Part shown: one piece after another, positions 32,017 through 40,536 of the stretch
Layout: each line of letters opens with the position of its first letter
How positions within the stretch are numbered: the first letter of the stretch is position 1
NCBI RefSeq assembly: GCF_046764005.1
Contig: NZ_JBKOFW010000008.1
Location: 1-64,000 of the forward strand
Length of the DNA stretch: 64,000 bases
Direction: 5' to 3'
DNA from: Oryzobacter faecalis
GTDB lineage: Bacteria; Actinomycetota; Actinomycetes; Actinomycetales; Dermatophilaceae
Made by a program: the position numbers and the translations under genes
The notes under the pieces: generated by a model
Databases searched by the model: none
The model's input: only the letters and a program-made list of their open reading frames with translations
What the model was told of the DNA's origin: nothing

Positions 32017-33339
32017 TCAGAGCCACTTCCGCGGGTCGACGAAGTCTCCGTCCTCCAGCGTCTCGAAGTGCAGGTGGCAGCCGGTGGAGGTCCCGGTGGT
32101 GCCGACGTAGCCCACGACCTGCCCGCGCGAGACGTGCCCACTCCACTTCCGGATGCTCTGGAGGTGGTTGTAGGTGGTCGCGAGGCTGTCGCCGCTGACG
32201 ATGCCGTGGTCGATGACGACGCGGTTGCCGTAGCCGCCGGCGCCGCCGGACATGATGACGGTGCCGCTGGCCGCCGCGCGGACGGCGGTGCCGCACGGAG
32301 CGGCGTAGTCGCGACCCGAGTGCAGCTTCCAGTAGTGGTAGACCGGGTGGAAGCGCATGCCGTACTCGGAGCTGACGCGGTACGGGCTGGGCCGGCTCAG
32401 GTAGCCGTCGCCTCCCCCACCCCCGCCTCCGCCACCGCCGCCGGAGGACTGGCCCTTCTTCCTCTTCTTGGCGGCGGCCGCGGCGGCCTTCTTCTTCGCC
32501 TCGGCGGCGCGCTTGGCGAGGATCGCCTTGAGCCGGGCCTGCTCGGACTGCAGCCCCTTGAGCTTGGCCTTGTCGCGGGCGAGCTTGGACTCGACGGTCT
32601 TGGCCTGGCTGGCCTGCCTGGCGGCCAGGGCGTCGAGGGAAGCCTTGGCGCGGGCCGCGGCGTCGCGGGCCTTCTTCGCCTTGGCGAGGGCGACCTCGGC
32701 CTGCTTCTTCTTCGCCGCCGAGTCGGCCCGCAGCGCGGAGAGGTGCTCCTCGAGGGCGGCGAGGCTGGCCCGCTCGCTCGCGAGCCGCTCCATCGCCTCG
32801 CTCTGGACGTCCATGACCGTGTCGACGAGGGCGATCCGGTCGGCGAACTGCTGCGGGTCGGAGCTCGTCAGGGCCATGTCGAGCTGCCCGAAGCCCTGCT
32901 CCTGGTAGATCTGCGCGGCGAACTGGGCGACCCGGGTGCGGCTCTCGGTGACCTCGGTCGTCGTCTCGGTCAGCTCGGCCTCGGTCTTCTTCTCGCTCGC
33001 GACCGCGGCGGCGAGCTCCTGCGCGGCGACGGCGTTGGCACGGTCCGCGGCGGCAGCGGCGCCTTCGGCCTTGGCGAGGCCGGCCTGCGCACCGGGGAGG
33101 GCGGCGCGGGTCTTCTGCAGGGCGACGTAGGCGGCGGCGAGGTCGGAGCTGGTGTCCTCGAGCTGCTCGCGCACCTTGTCGATCTGCGCGTCGACCTTCT
33201 TCTTGTCCTTGCCCGGGTCGGACCCCGTGGGCAGCGCCTGCGCGGACGTCGAGGCGAGGGCCGCGGCGGCGAGCACCGCGGTCCCGAGGGCGATCGCCCG
33301 GCGAGAGGTGCGCGTGGGCGCACGGTCAGGTCGTCCCAT
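32017..33339 (-). CDS. Secreted M23 peptidase with coiled-coil domain (EnvC/RipB-like murein hydrolase or activator)
   Basis: The start is read at ATG 33339 (440 residues); ATG 33348 is also possible. A signal peptide (RRAIALGTAVLAAAALAS) precedes a long coiled coil (about 45-300), a basic Ala/Lys stretch and a Gly-only linker. The C-terminal LytM domain has HSGRDYAAPCG and GCHLHFE, and both zinc-ligand motifs (HxxxD and HxH) look intact. The position beside ftsX/ftsE suggests FtsEX-controlled cell-wall cleavage at division, as for EnvC or mycobacterial RipC. Confidence 0.9.
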   Translation of the reverse strand: MGRPDRAPTRTSRRAIALGTAVLAAAALASTSAQALPTGSDPGKDKKKVDAQIDKVREQLEDTSSDLAAAYVALQKTRAALPGAQAGLAKAEGAAAAADRANAVAAQELAAAVASEKKTEAELTETTTEVTESRTRVAQFAAQIYQEQGFGQLDMALTSSDPQQFADRIALVDTVMDVQSEAMERLASERASLAALEEHLSALRADSAAKKKQAEVALAKAKKARDAAARAKASLDALAARQASQAKTVESKLARDKAKLKGLQSEQARLKAILAKRAAEAKKKAAAAAAKKRKKGQSSGGGGGGGGGGGDGYLSRPSPYRVSSEYGMRFHPVYHYWKLHSGRDYAAPCGTAVRAAASGTVIMSGGAGGYGNRVVIDHGIVSGDSLATTYNHLQSIRKWSGHVSRGQVVGYVGTTGTSTGCHLHFETLEDGDFVDPRKWL

Positions 33340-33464
33340 GGTCACCATTGGTAACACGTTTCACACCCGTTCGGGTACTCGACGGGCGGATTCGAGTGTC
33401 GCAGGACGGCAGACCGGTGTCAGGCGGTTCACAGGTTCTGCTCGCCGCGCGTGCGGGCGGGAGG

Positions 33465-34370
33465 TCAGACCCGCAGGTACCGGCGCAGGGTGACCAGGCT
33501 GGTCAGCACGGCGATCGAGAGGACCCCGAGGAACATCCACGGGGCGATGACCCACACGTCCGAGGTCCCGATGAACGCCTGGCTCAGCGCGATCTGGATG
33601 AACCCCTCGTTGAAGACGTACCGCGTGAGGGCGACGAGCAGCCCGACGGCGAGGCCCACCCCGAGGCCGGAGACGATGACCATCTCCAGGATGAACGGCA
33701 TCCGGATGGTCCAGTTCGACGCCCCGACGAGGCGCATGATGCCGATCTCCCGGCGTCTGATGAAGGCCGCCTGCCGGATCGTCGTCGCCATGAGCAGGGC
33801 GGCACAGGCCGCCATGAGGGCCGCGAGGAAGACGGCGAACAGGGTGATCCACCGGATGATCGAGAAGAACTTGCTGAGGACCTTCTCCTGGTCCTGCACG
33901 GTCGCGACGCCCGGAGCACCCTCGAACTGGTCGGTGACCACGGCGTACTTCGTCGGGTCGTTCAGCTGCACCCGCAGGCTCTGGGGGATGTCGCCGACCT
34001 GGACGTTGCCGCTGATCGGGCTGTTGCGGAACTGCTCCTTGAAGCGGTCGTAGGCCTCCTGCTCGGACTCGAAGAACACGGCCTTGACCTCGGGCAGCGC
34101 CTCGAGCTGGCGCTCCAGCGACTCCTTCTCGCCCTCGGTGGCCGCCCGGTTCTCGCAGTTGGGCTGGAGGGAGTTCGCGGTGCACAGGTAGATGGAGACC
34201 TGGATGCGGTCGTACCAGTAGCCCTTCATCGTGTCGGCCTGCCGCTGGGCGAGCAGCCCGAGGCCGAGGAGGAACATCGACACCATCGTCACGAGGACGA
34301 CCGAGACGGCCATCGAGACGTTGCGGCGCAGGCCGGAGCCGACCTCGGACGCCAGGAAGCGGGGCTGCAC
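33465..34370 (-). CDS. ftsX: Cell division protein FtsX
   Basis: This 301-residue permease-like protein has an N-terminal transmembrane helix (about 20-42), an extracytoplasmic domain with two cysteines (YLCTANSLQPNCEN), and three further membrane helices in the C-terminal half. The coupling motif RRREIGIMRLVGASNWTIR is characteristic. FtsX transmits the ATPase state of FtsE across the membrane to a cell-wall hydrolase. It begins three bases after ftsE and precedes the M23 peptidase gene. Confidence 0.96.
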   Translation of the reverse strand: MQPRFLASEVGSGLRRNVSMAVSVVLVTMVSMFLLGLGLLAQRQADTMKGYWYDRIQVSIYLCTANSLQPNCENRAATEGEKESLERQLEALPEVKAVFFESEQEAYDRFKEQFRNSPISGNVQVGDIPQSLRVQLNDPTKYAVVTDQFEGAPGVATVQDQEKVLSKFFSIIRWITLFAVFLAALMAACAALLMATTIRQAAFIRRREIGIMRLVGASNWTIRMPFILEMVIVSGLGVGLAVGLLVALTRYVFNEGFIQIALSQAFIGTSDVWVIAPWMFLGVLSIAVLTSLVTLRRYLRV

Positions 34371-34373
34371 GGG

Positions 34374-35069
34374 TCAGTCCTCCGTGTCGGGGTGGTAGGC
34401 GGCGTCCTCCGCGTCCCGGACGACGTGTCCGTCGCTCAGCTGGATGACGCGGCGCCGGAGCGCGTTGACGATGTCGTGGTCGTGCGTCGCCATGACGATC
34501 GTCGTGCCGGTGCGGTTGATCCGCTCGAGGAGCCGGACGATGTCGAGGCTGATCGCCTGGTCCAGGTTTCCGGTCGGCTCGTCGCACAGCAGGATCTGGG
34601 GCCGGTTGACGACCGCGCGCGCGATCGCGACGCGCTGCTGCTCACCACCGGAGAGCTGGTGGGGGAAGCGCTTCTCCTTGCCGCCGAGGCCGACCATCTC
34701 GAGCGTCTCGGGCACGAGCTGGCGGATGGCGTGGCGCGGCTTGCCGATGACCTGGAGGGCGTAGGCGACGTTCTCGTGGACGGTCTTGTTCGGCAGCAGC
34801 CGGAAGTCCTGGAAGACCGCGCCCATCTCGCGCCGCAGCCGCGGGACCTGGCGCATCGGCATCTTCTGCAGGTCGTGACCGCCGACGAGGACGCTGCCCT
34901 CGGTGGCGGCCTCCTCGCGCAGCGCGAGCCGCAGGATCGTCGACTTGCCGGACCCGGACGGCCCGACGACGAAGACGAACTCCCCTCGCTCGATCGAGAC
35001 GCTGACGCCGTCGACGGCAGGGCGTGTCGACCGGGGGTAGACCTTGGTGACGTTCTCGAAGCGGATCAT
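34374..35069 (-). CDS. ftsE: Cell division ATP-binding protein FtsE
   Basis: This 231-residue ABC ATPase has Walker A GPSGSGKST, Q-loop VFQDFRLLPNKTV, signature LSGGEQQRVAIARA, Walker B ILLCDEPTGNLD and the switch ATHDHDIV. FtsE/FtsX controls peptidoglycan hydrolysis at the septum. A TATCCT element about 75 bases upstream may be the -10. The 211 bases before the next gene hold nothing else recognisable. Confidence 0.97.
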   Translation of the reverse strand: MIRFENVTKVYPRSTRPAVDGVSVSIERGEFVFVVGPSGSGKSTILRLALREEAATEGSVLVGGHDLQKMPMRQVPRLRREMGAVFQDFRLLPNKTVHENVAYALQVIGKPRHAIRQLVPETLEMVGLGGKEKRFPHQLSGGEQQRVAIARAVVNRPQILLCDEPTGNLDQAISLDIVRLLERINRTGTTIVMATHDHDIVNALRRRVIQLSDGHVVRDAEDAAYHPDTED

Positions 35070-35280
35070 GCGCGGGAGGAGCCCTCACGGGTCGGGAGCG
35101 GACGCGGACCGCACCCGGTGGGGCACGGCATCCGTTCGAGGATAGGTCGCCGACCTCCGGGTCGTGGTCAGCCCCCGGACTTTCGGCGGGTCACCGGCCG
35201 GGTCTGCACACTCGGCCGATGGCGCGCCGCCGTTCGTCCCTCGGGGACGCTGCCGTACCGGGCGGGCGGCGGCTCGGGGG

Positions 35281-35790
35281 TCAGCCGGTGGTGACGGTGG
35301 GCAGCCCGGGCGACCGGTCGTCCTCCGACGGCGCGGCGAGGACGGTGCGGAACGTCTCCTCGACCATCAGCACGGCGCGGCGTGCCTCGTCCTCGGGGAG
35401 GAACGGCGCCAGGGGGACGTCGTCCGGCCACCAGTGCGTGTAGTCGTGGCCCTCGAGGGGGGCGGGAGCACGCCAGCCGAGCCCGAGGAGCGCGTCGTGC
35501 TCCTGGCGCGAGAGGGGAAAGGTCCCCCCGACCACGTCGGACCCGATGCAGAACCCGCGAAGGTGGTGCTCCGAGCGTCTGAGCCGCACCCACGGCGCGA
35601 CGTCCTCGTAGCGCCCGGGGACCAGCCCCCGCAGGCGCGGCCTGCGCAGCCGGGCCGGGCGGACGGCGGCGTCGGGCGCGGTGAGGGTCAGAGACCCGCC
35701 GTCGGTCAGCCCGGCGAGGGCGGCGAGCAGTCGCTCGCGCCAGTCGGCCCAGTCCCCCGCGCCCAGGCGCGTCGCGTCGGCAGCGGACAC
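35281..35790 (-). CDS. Small protein of unknown function, possibly TY-Chap-like
   Basis: The 169-residue protein has an N-terminal helical stretch, then LTLTAPDAAVRPARLRRPRL, and a C-terminal part with HDALLGLGWRAPAPLEGHD and THWWPDDVPLAPF. The 'LxxLGW...WW' layout resembles the actinobacterial TY-Chap domain that is related to YbjN-type chaperones. That match is weak and from memory of the family. It begins three bases after prfB ends, so the two are co-transcribed. Confidence 0.5.
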   Translation of the reverse strand: MSAADATRLGAGDWADWRERLLAALAGLTDGGSLTLTAPDAAVRPARLRRPRLRGLVPGRYEDVAPWVRLRRSEHHLRGFCIGSDVVGGTFPLSRQEHDALLGLGWRAPAPLEGHDYTHWWPDDVPLAPFLPEDEARRAVLMVEETFRTVLAAPSEDDRSPGLPTVTTG

Positions 35791-35793
35791 GTC

Positions 35794-36912
35794 TCAGCCC
35801 CCCGCGTTCGCCTTCTCCTGGGCGATCCGCCACCGGATGCCGGCCTCGATGAAGTCGTCGATGTCGCCGTCGAAGACCTTGTCGGGGTTGCCGACCTCGT
35901 GCTCGGTGCGCAGGTCCTTGACCATCTGGTAGGGCTGGAGGACGTAGGAACGCATCTGGTCACCCCAGCTCGCCTTGATGTCGCCCGCGAGCTCCTTGCG
36001 CTCGGCGGCCTCCTCGGCGCGCTTGAGCAGGAGCAGCCGCGACTGCATGACGCGCAGGGCCGCCGCGCGGTTCTGGATCTGGCTCTTCTCGTTCTGCATC
36101 GACACGACGGTGCCGGTGGGGATGTGCGTCATCCGGACCGCGGAGTCGGTGGTGTTGACCGACTGGCCGCCGGGCCCGCTGGAGCGGAACACGTCGATCT
36201 TGAGGTCGTTCTCGGGGATCTCGATCGAGTCGGTGCCCTCGATGAGGGGGATGACCTCGACCGCGGCGAAGCTCGTCTGGCGACGGCCCTGGTTGTCGAA
36301 CGGGCTGATCCGCACGAGGCGGTGCGTCCCGCCCTCGACGGAGAGGTTGCCGTAGGCGTAGGGCACGTTGACCTCGAAGGTCGCCGACTTCAGGCCGGCC
36401 TCCTCGGCGTACGAGGTGTCCATGACCTGCGTCGGGTACCCGTGCCGCTCGGCCCAGCGCAGGTACATCCGCAGGAGCATCTCGGCGAAGTCGGCGGCGT
36501 CGACCCCGCCGGCCCCGGCGCGGATCGTCACGACCGCGGCCCGCTCGTCGTACTCACCGGAGAGCAGGGTGCGGACCTCCAGCTCACCGACGGCCTTCTT
36601 CAGCGCCGCGAGCTCGCGCTCGGCCTCGGCGAGGGTCTCGGCGTCGTCCTCCTCCTGGCCCATCTCGACGAGGACCTCGAGGTCGTCGACGCGCGCGGTC
36701 ATCCCGGTGACCCGGTCGTACTCGGCCTTGGCGCGCGAGAGCCCGGAGGTGACGGCCTGCGCCTTCTCCTGGTCGTCCCAGAGGTTCGGGTCGGACGCCT
36801 GCCGCTCGAAGTCGGCGATGGTCGCCTCGAGGGCGGCGAGGTCGGTGACCTCCTGCACGGACGCCATGGTCGTGCGGAGGTCCTTGATCTCCTGGGAGAA
36901 GTCGACAGCCAC
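35794..36912 (-). CDS. prfB: Peptide chain release factor 2
   Basis: GTG 36912 gives 372 residues starting VAVDFSQEIKDLRTTM; TAGGCT (36926-36921) lies eight bases upstream, suggesting a leaderless mRNA. The peptidyl-hydrolysis motif SSGPGGQSVNTTDSAVR and the RF2-type stop-recognition region with ISPFD are present. RF2 reads UGA and UAA. No in-frame UGA or slippery site is found, so the programmed frameshift of E. coli prfB is absent. The prfB/ftsE/ftsX/smpB order is typical of actinobacteria. Confidence 0.97.
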   Translation of the reverse strand: MAVDFSQEIKDLRTTMASVQEVTDLAALEATIADFERQASDPNLWDDQEKAQAVTSGLSRAKAEYDRVTGMTARVDDLEVLVEMGQEEDDAETLAEAERELAALKKAVGELEVRTLLSGEYDERAAVVTIRAGAGGVDAADFAEMLLRMYLRWAERHGYPTQVMDTSYAEEAGLKSATFEVNVPYAYGNLSVEGGTHRLVRISPFDNQGRRQTSFAAVEVIPLIEGTDSIEIPENDLKIDVFRSSGPGGQSVNTTDSAVRMTHIPTGTVVSMQNEKSQIQNRAAALRVMQSRLLLLKRAEEAAERKELAGDIKASWGDQMRSYVLQPYQMVKDLRTEHEVGNPDKVFDGDIDDFIEAGIRWRIAQEKANAGG

Positions 36913-37093
36913 GAGGGGCAAGCCTACGCGAGCGCGGCGGCCGCCCCGACCGCACGCGGCGGCCCTGCGGATCGGTGCCCGCCCGGCCGGGCGGGCGGGT
37001 TCGTACGGGGAAGTCCTGACTGCCCACGTGGGACGTCGGCCGGTTCCATGTCGGGATGGCCGACCGGCCATGTTCCGGCAGGGAGGAAGTCAG

Positions 37094-37519
37094 ATGTCCA
37101 TGAGAAGCAGGATCCGACGGGGTGCGTTCGTCGGGGTCGCGGCGGCCGGGGCCGTCGTGCTCGGCGCGGCCCCCGCGATGGCCCACCACTGTTACGTGCC
37201 GATGTACTCGCTCGGCGGCCCGACGTCGGCCAACTGGCTCGTCTTCAGCGCCGAGGACGGCGCGGCCATCGTCGCCGGGTACGAGGCGGGGTGCGACGAG
37301 GCGGTCGACGCGGGCTACGCGGCGCTGCGGGCCGCAGGCATGCCCGTCGGCATCAAGATCTTCGAGAAGATGACGATCGGCCACCCCAAGGAGTCCGGCG
37401 GCAGCCAGAACCCCAACGGTGCGAACGGCGTCGGGCTCGAGTACTTCGGCGCCGGCTCGACCCTCGCCGACGACATGGTCATGACGTGGATCGAGGGCGC
37501 GGAGTCGGTCGACTGCTGA
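37094..37519 (+). CDS. Small secreted protein of unknown function
   Basis: ATG 37094, after GGGAGGAAG, gives 141 residues. A signal peptide (RRGAFVGVAAAGAVVLGAAP) probably ends at APAMA before HHCYVPMYS. The mature protein has three cysteines (HHC, AGC, DC), a Gly/Asn patch (GGSQNPNGANGVGLEYFG) and no known catalytic motif. No family was recognised. It stands alone between divergent prfB and the LuxR gene, with its own terminator. Confidence 0.75.
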   Translation: MSMRSRIRRGAFVGVAAAGAVVLGAAPAMAHHCYVPMYSLGGPTSANWLVFSAEDGAAIVAGYEAGCDEAVDAGYAALRAAGMPVGIKIFEKMTIGHPKESGGSQNPNGANGVGLEYFGAGSTLADDMVMTWIEGAESVDC

Positions 37520-37529
37520 GGGTGAGGCT

Positions 37530-37569
37530 AGGCGTCGGCCGCGGCGACAGGGGGTCACGGCCGACGCCT
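37530..37569 (+). terminator. Hairpin after the small secreted protein gene
   Basis: A perfect 12-base-pair stem (AGGCGTCGGCCG, 37530-37541, with CGGCCGACGCCT, 37558-37569) lies 11 bases after the stop codon. No clear U tract follows. Confidence 0.65.
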
Positions 37570-37655
37570 CCCCACCTGAGAGTTCCGTGAGGAGGGAGCC
37601 GGCGGGTTCGGCGAAACCGCTGGCCAGAGGCCTGCCGCCTCTCTACGGTCGGTCC

Positions 37656-38426
37656 ATGGGGTCAGGGGACCACGTGATGGGGCTCGTCGTCGACGTCCTC
37701 CGCGGCATGGCACGGGCGGAGGGGGCGATGGCGCGCGTCGACGCGCTGCTCGAGGTGGTCGGCGAGGCCGTCGGCGCCGAGCTCGCCCTCCTCCTGCTCG
37801 TCGACTCCTGCAGCGGTGTGGTCCGGGTCGTGGGGCCGCGGCTGCCGGAGGGCATCGACGCGGCGCTGGGGCGCGAGATGGAGCTGACGGGGCAGGGCGA
37901 CCCGCTGCTCGCCCCCGTGGGCCACGGCGACCTGTCCGCCCGGACCGCGTCCCGGGCGTTCGGCGCGCGAGCCTGGGAGACCTCGAGCCGCCGGGCGGCC
38001 TGCCTGCGGGTGTGCGGGGTCGACCAGGTGGCCACCTTGCCCGTGGCCGGTGGGGACGACATCGCCGTGGCGATGTTCGGCCGGCGCGGTGCCGACTTCA
38101 CCGAGGGCGACCTCCGGCGCCTCGACGCGATCCGGCCCGTCGCCGCCGACCTCGTGATGCTCGCCGGCATCACCGCCCCGCGCGGCCAGGAGGAACGGCC
38201 GCACCTCACCGTGCGCGAGACCGAGGTCCTCGCCCTGCTGGCCAGGGGGTACACCTGCTCGCGGATCGCGCGGACGGTGGGGGCGTCGCCGCGCACGGTG
38301 GAGGTCCACCTCGGACGCATCTACGCCAAGCTCGGGGTCCGTGACCGCCTCTCGGCCGTCCTCGCCGCCTACGACCTCGCCCTCATCCCGCCGCGGGACA
38401 GCCGGGAGACCACGGCGGCCGGATGA
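37656..38426 (+). CDS. LuxR-family transcriptional regulator with GAF-like N-terminal domain
   Basis: ATG 37656 gives 256 residues; TACGGT (37644-37649) lies six bases before it, so the mRNA is probably leaderless. Residues 1-170 look like a GAF-type sensor (VGEAVGAELALLLLVDSCSG, VATLPVAGGDDIAVAMFGR). The C-terminal helix-turn-helix is LTVRETEVLALLARGYTC then ASPRTVEVHLGRIYAKLGV. No receiver domain or neighbouring kinase is present. The signal and targets are unknown. It is convergent with gntP. Confidence 0.88.
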   Translation: MGSGDHVMGLVVDVLRGMARAEGAMARVDALLEVVGEAVGAELALLLLVDSCSGVVRVVGPRLPEGIDAALGREMELTGQGDPLLAPVGHGDLSARTASRAFGARAWETSSRRAACLRVCGVDQVATLPVAGGDDIAVAMFGRRGADFTEGDLRRLDAIRPVAADLVMLAGITAPRGQEERPHLTVRETEVLALLARGYTCSRIARTVGASPRTVEVHLGRIYAKLGVRDRLSAVLAAYDLALIPPRDSRETTAAG

Positions 38427-38449
38427 CGGCCCCGGCTCGCCGGTCGGGC

Positions 38450-39856
38450 TCAGACGACCAGGCCGAGGAGGAGGACGAACACCAGCCCCGAGACCGAGAG
38501 CAGGGTCTCCATCACCGACCAGGACTTGATCGTCTGGCCGACGCTGAGGCCGAAGTACTCCTTGACGAGCCAGAAGCCGGCGTCGTTGACGTGGCTGAAG
38601 AACACCGAGCCCGCACCGATCGCGAGCACGAGGAGCGAGACCTCGGTGGCCGGCATCCCGGCGGCGAGCGGGGCGAGGATCCCCGACGCGGTGACCGTGG
38701 CGACGGTCGCCGAGCCGGTGGCGAGCCGGATGAGCACCGCGACGATCCACGCGAGGAGCAGCACCGAGATGCCGCTGCTCTGCACCCAGTCGGCGACGAG
38801 CCTGCCGATCCCGGTGTCGACGAGGGTCTGCTTGAACCCGCCACCCGCGGCCACGATGAGGAGGATGCCGGCGATCGGCGGGAGCGAGGTCTCGAGGGAC
38901 CTCGCGAGCTCCTTCATCCCCATGCCCGCGCCGCGGCCCAGGGTCGCCATGCCGACGAGGACGGCGATGAGGAGGGCCACGAGCGGGGTGCCGAGGAAGT
39001 CGAGCGCCGTGCGGACCGCGTTCTCCTCGGTCAGGAAGATGTCGGCGAGCGCCTTGCCCATCATGAGGACGACGGGGGTGAGGACGGCGAAGAGGGTGGT
39101 GCCGAACGAGGGTCGCTGCGCGCGGGCCTCACCGTGCTCGAGGTCGGTGGAGAACAGCTCGGGCGCGGGGACGTCGACCCAGCGCCCCGCGAACCTCGCG
39201 AACAGGGGACCCGAGACCGCGATGGTCGGCAGCGCGACGAGGACGCCGAGGCCGAGGGTGATGCCGAGGTTGGCCTTGAGGGCGTCGATGGCGACGAGCG
39301 GGCCGGGGTGCGGGGGCACCAGCCCGTGCATCGCCGAGAGGCCGGCGAGGGCGGGGATGCCGACCTTGACGATGGAGATGCCGCTGCGGCGGGAGACGAG
39401 GAAGATCACCGGCATCAGCAGGACGAGGCCGATCTCGAAGAACATCGGCAGTCCGATGAGCGCACCGACGACGGCCATCGCCCACGGCAGCGTCCGCTCC
39501 GAGGAGCGGCCGATGAGGGTGTCGACGATCTCGTCGGCGCCACCGGAGTCGGCGAGGAGCTTGCCGAACATCGCGCCGAGGGCGATGAGGGTGCCGACGC
39601 CGGCGGCGGTCGAGCCGAAGCCCTTGGTGAACGAGTCGACGACGTCGCCCATCGCGACGCCGGCGACGGCACCGACGGTCAGCGAGCCGAGGGTGAGGCC
39701 GAGGAAGGGGTGGATCTTGAAGCGCGTGATGAGGACGACGATGACGGCGATGCCGAGGAGGGCGGCGGGGATGAGGCGCGCCGCGGGGATGTCGGGGATC
39801 TCCGCGTCCGCGGCGCCGAGCGCCGGGAACAGCAGCGAGGAGATGTCAGTGGTCAT
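38450..39856 (-). CDS. gntP: Gluconate:H+ symporter, GntP family
   Basis: ATG 39856 overlaps the gntK stop (ATGA) and gives 468 residues with about twelve membrane segments. Family marks include IHPFLGLTLGSLTVGAVAG, GLSAMHGLVPPHPGP, ATGSATVATVTASGIL and GAGSVFFSHVNDAGFWLVKE. It imports gluconate for phosphorylation by GntK. The operon is probably repressed by the divergent FadR-type regulator. Confidence 0.96.
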   Translation of the reverse strand: MTTDISSLLFPALGAADAEIPDIPAARLIPAALLGIAVIVVLITRFKIHPFLGLTLGSLTVGAVAGVAMGDVVDSFTKGFGSTAAGVGTLIALGAMFGKLLADSGGADEIVDTLIGRSSERTLPWAMAVVGALIGLPMFFEIGLVLLMPVIFLVSRRSGISIVKVGIPALAGLSAMHGLVPPHPGPLVAIDALKANLGITLGLGVLVALPTIAVSGPLFARFAGRWVDVPAPELFSTDLEHGEARAQRPSFGTTLFAVLTPVVLMMGKALADIFLTEENAVRTALDFLGTPLVALLIAVLVGMATLGRGAGMGMKELARSLETSLPPIAGILLIVAAGGGFKQTLVDTGIGRLVADWVQSSGISVLLLAWIVAVLIRLATGSATVATVTASGILAPLAAGMPATEVSLLVLAIGAGSVFFSHVNDAGFWLVKEYFGLSVGQTIKSWSVMETLLSVSGLVFVLLLGLVV

Positions 39857-40380
39857 GCGGGGGAACCGCCCTTCGTGACGAGGATCTGGAGGGACTGCTC
39901 GACGAGGTCGTCGACGGGGGCGCTGACGTCGAGGGCGGCGCCCTCCTCGTCGGCCTGGAGGTGCTCGAGCGTGGCGAACTGGCTGTCGATGAGGGCCGCG
40001 GGCATGAAGTGGCCGGGCCGGCCGGCGACGCGCGCGGCGAGGGTGTCGCGGTCCCCGTGGAGGTGGAGGAAGACCGTGTGCGTCGCGTGCTCGCGGAGCA
40101 GGTCGCGGTAGCTGCGCTTGAGGGCCGAGCAGGCGACGACTCCCCCGTGCCGGGCGTGCTCGCCCAGCCACGTGGCGATGGTCCGCAGCCAGGGCTCGCG
40201 GTCGTCGTCGGTGAGGGGGACGCCGGCCGACATCTTGGCGATGTTCTCCGGCGGGTGGAAGTCGTCGGCGTCGGCGAAGGGGACCCGGAGCCGCTGGGCG
40301 AGCGCAGCACCCACGGCGGTCTTGCCGGATCCGGACACCCCCATCATCACGACGAGGGGCGGGTGGTCAGTGGTGGGCAT
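39853..40380 (-). CDS. gntK: Gluconokinase
   Basis: The 175-residue kinase phosphorylates gluconate to 6-phosphogluconate, which enters the pentose phosphate pathway. It has the P-loop GVSGSGKT, DADDFHPPENIAKMSAGVPL, and ACSALKRSYRDLLRE, all typical of GntK-type gluconokinases. AAAGGAG precedes ATG 40380. It is the first gene of the gntK-gntP operon, with the GntP start overlapping its stop. Confidence 0.96.
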   Translation of the reverse strand: MPTTDHPPLVVMMGVSGSGKTAVGAALAQRLRVPFADADDFHPPENIAKMSAGVPLTDDDREPWLRTIATWLGEHARHGGVVACSALKRSYRDLLREHATHTVFLHLHGDRDTLAARVAGRPGHFMPAALIDSQFATLEHLQADEEGAALDVSAPVDDLVEQSLQILVTKGGSPA

Positions 40381-40447
40381 CTGCGCGACTCCTTTGTCGG
40401 CTTCGGTCTCGGCATCGAGAGGTCGGTCGCTGACCAGAGTGGAGCAT

Positions 40448-40460
40448 TAAATCCGATTTA
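40448..40460. promoter_or_regulatory. Palindrome TAAATCCGATTTA, candidate operator of the gluconate operon
   Basis: A perfect 13-base palindrome lies in the AT-richer part of the spacer between gntK and the FadR-type gene. Its centre is 19 bases from that of the second palindrome, about two helical turns. FadR/GntR-type proteins bind such sites as dimers. Confidence 0.5.
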
Positions 40461-40467
40461 TCAAGAC

Positions 40468-40478
40468 CTTGTTACAAG
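40468..40478. promoter_or_regulatory. Palindrome CTTGTTACAAG, candidate operator of the gluconate operon
   Basis: A perfect 11-base palindrome in the gntK/regulator spacer. The minus-strand copy contains TTGTAA, a possible -35 of gntK, so binding there could block transcription. Confidence 0.5.
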
Positions 40479-40536
40479 AAAGTCTCATCATTGACTGCTG
40501 GGGCCCCGATACGTCCGCATCTGGCACGCTGGGCCC

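Noticed and set aside
31985..32296. Longer upstream start for smpB
   Set aside because: The added residues are Arg/Pro-rich, antisense-like and overlap the M23 peptidase gene. The family start is VAKETGRKL.
35794..36912. Programmed frameshift in prfB
   Set aside because: The frame is continuous from GTG 36912 and there is no in-frame TGA near the start, so no frameshift is needed.
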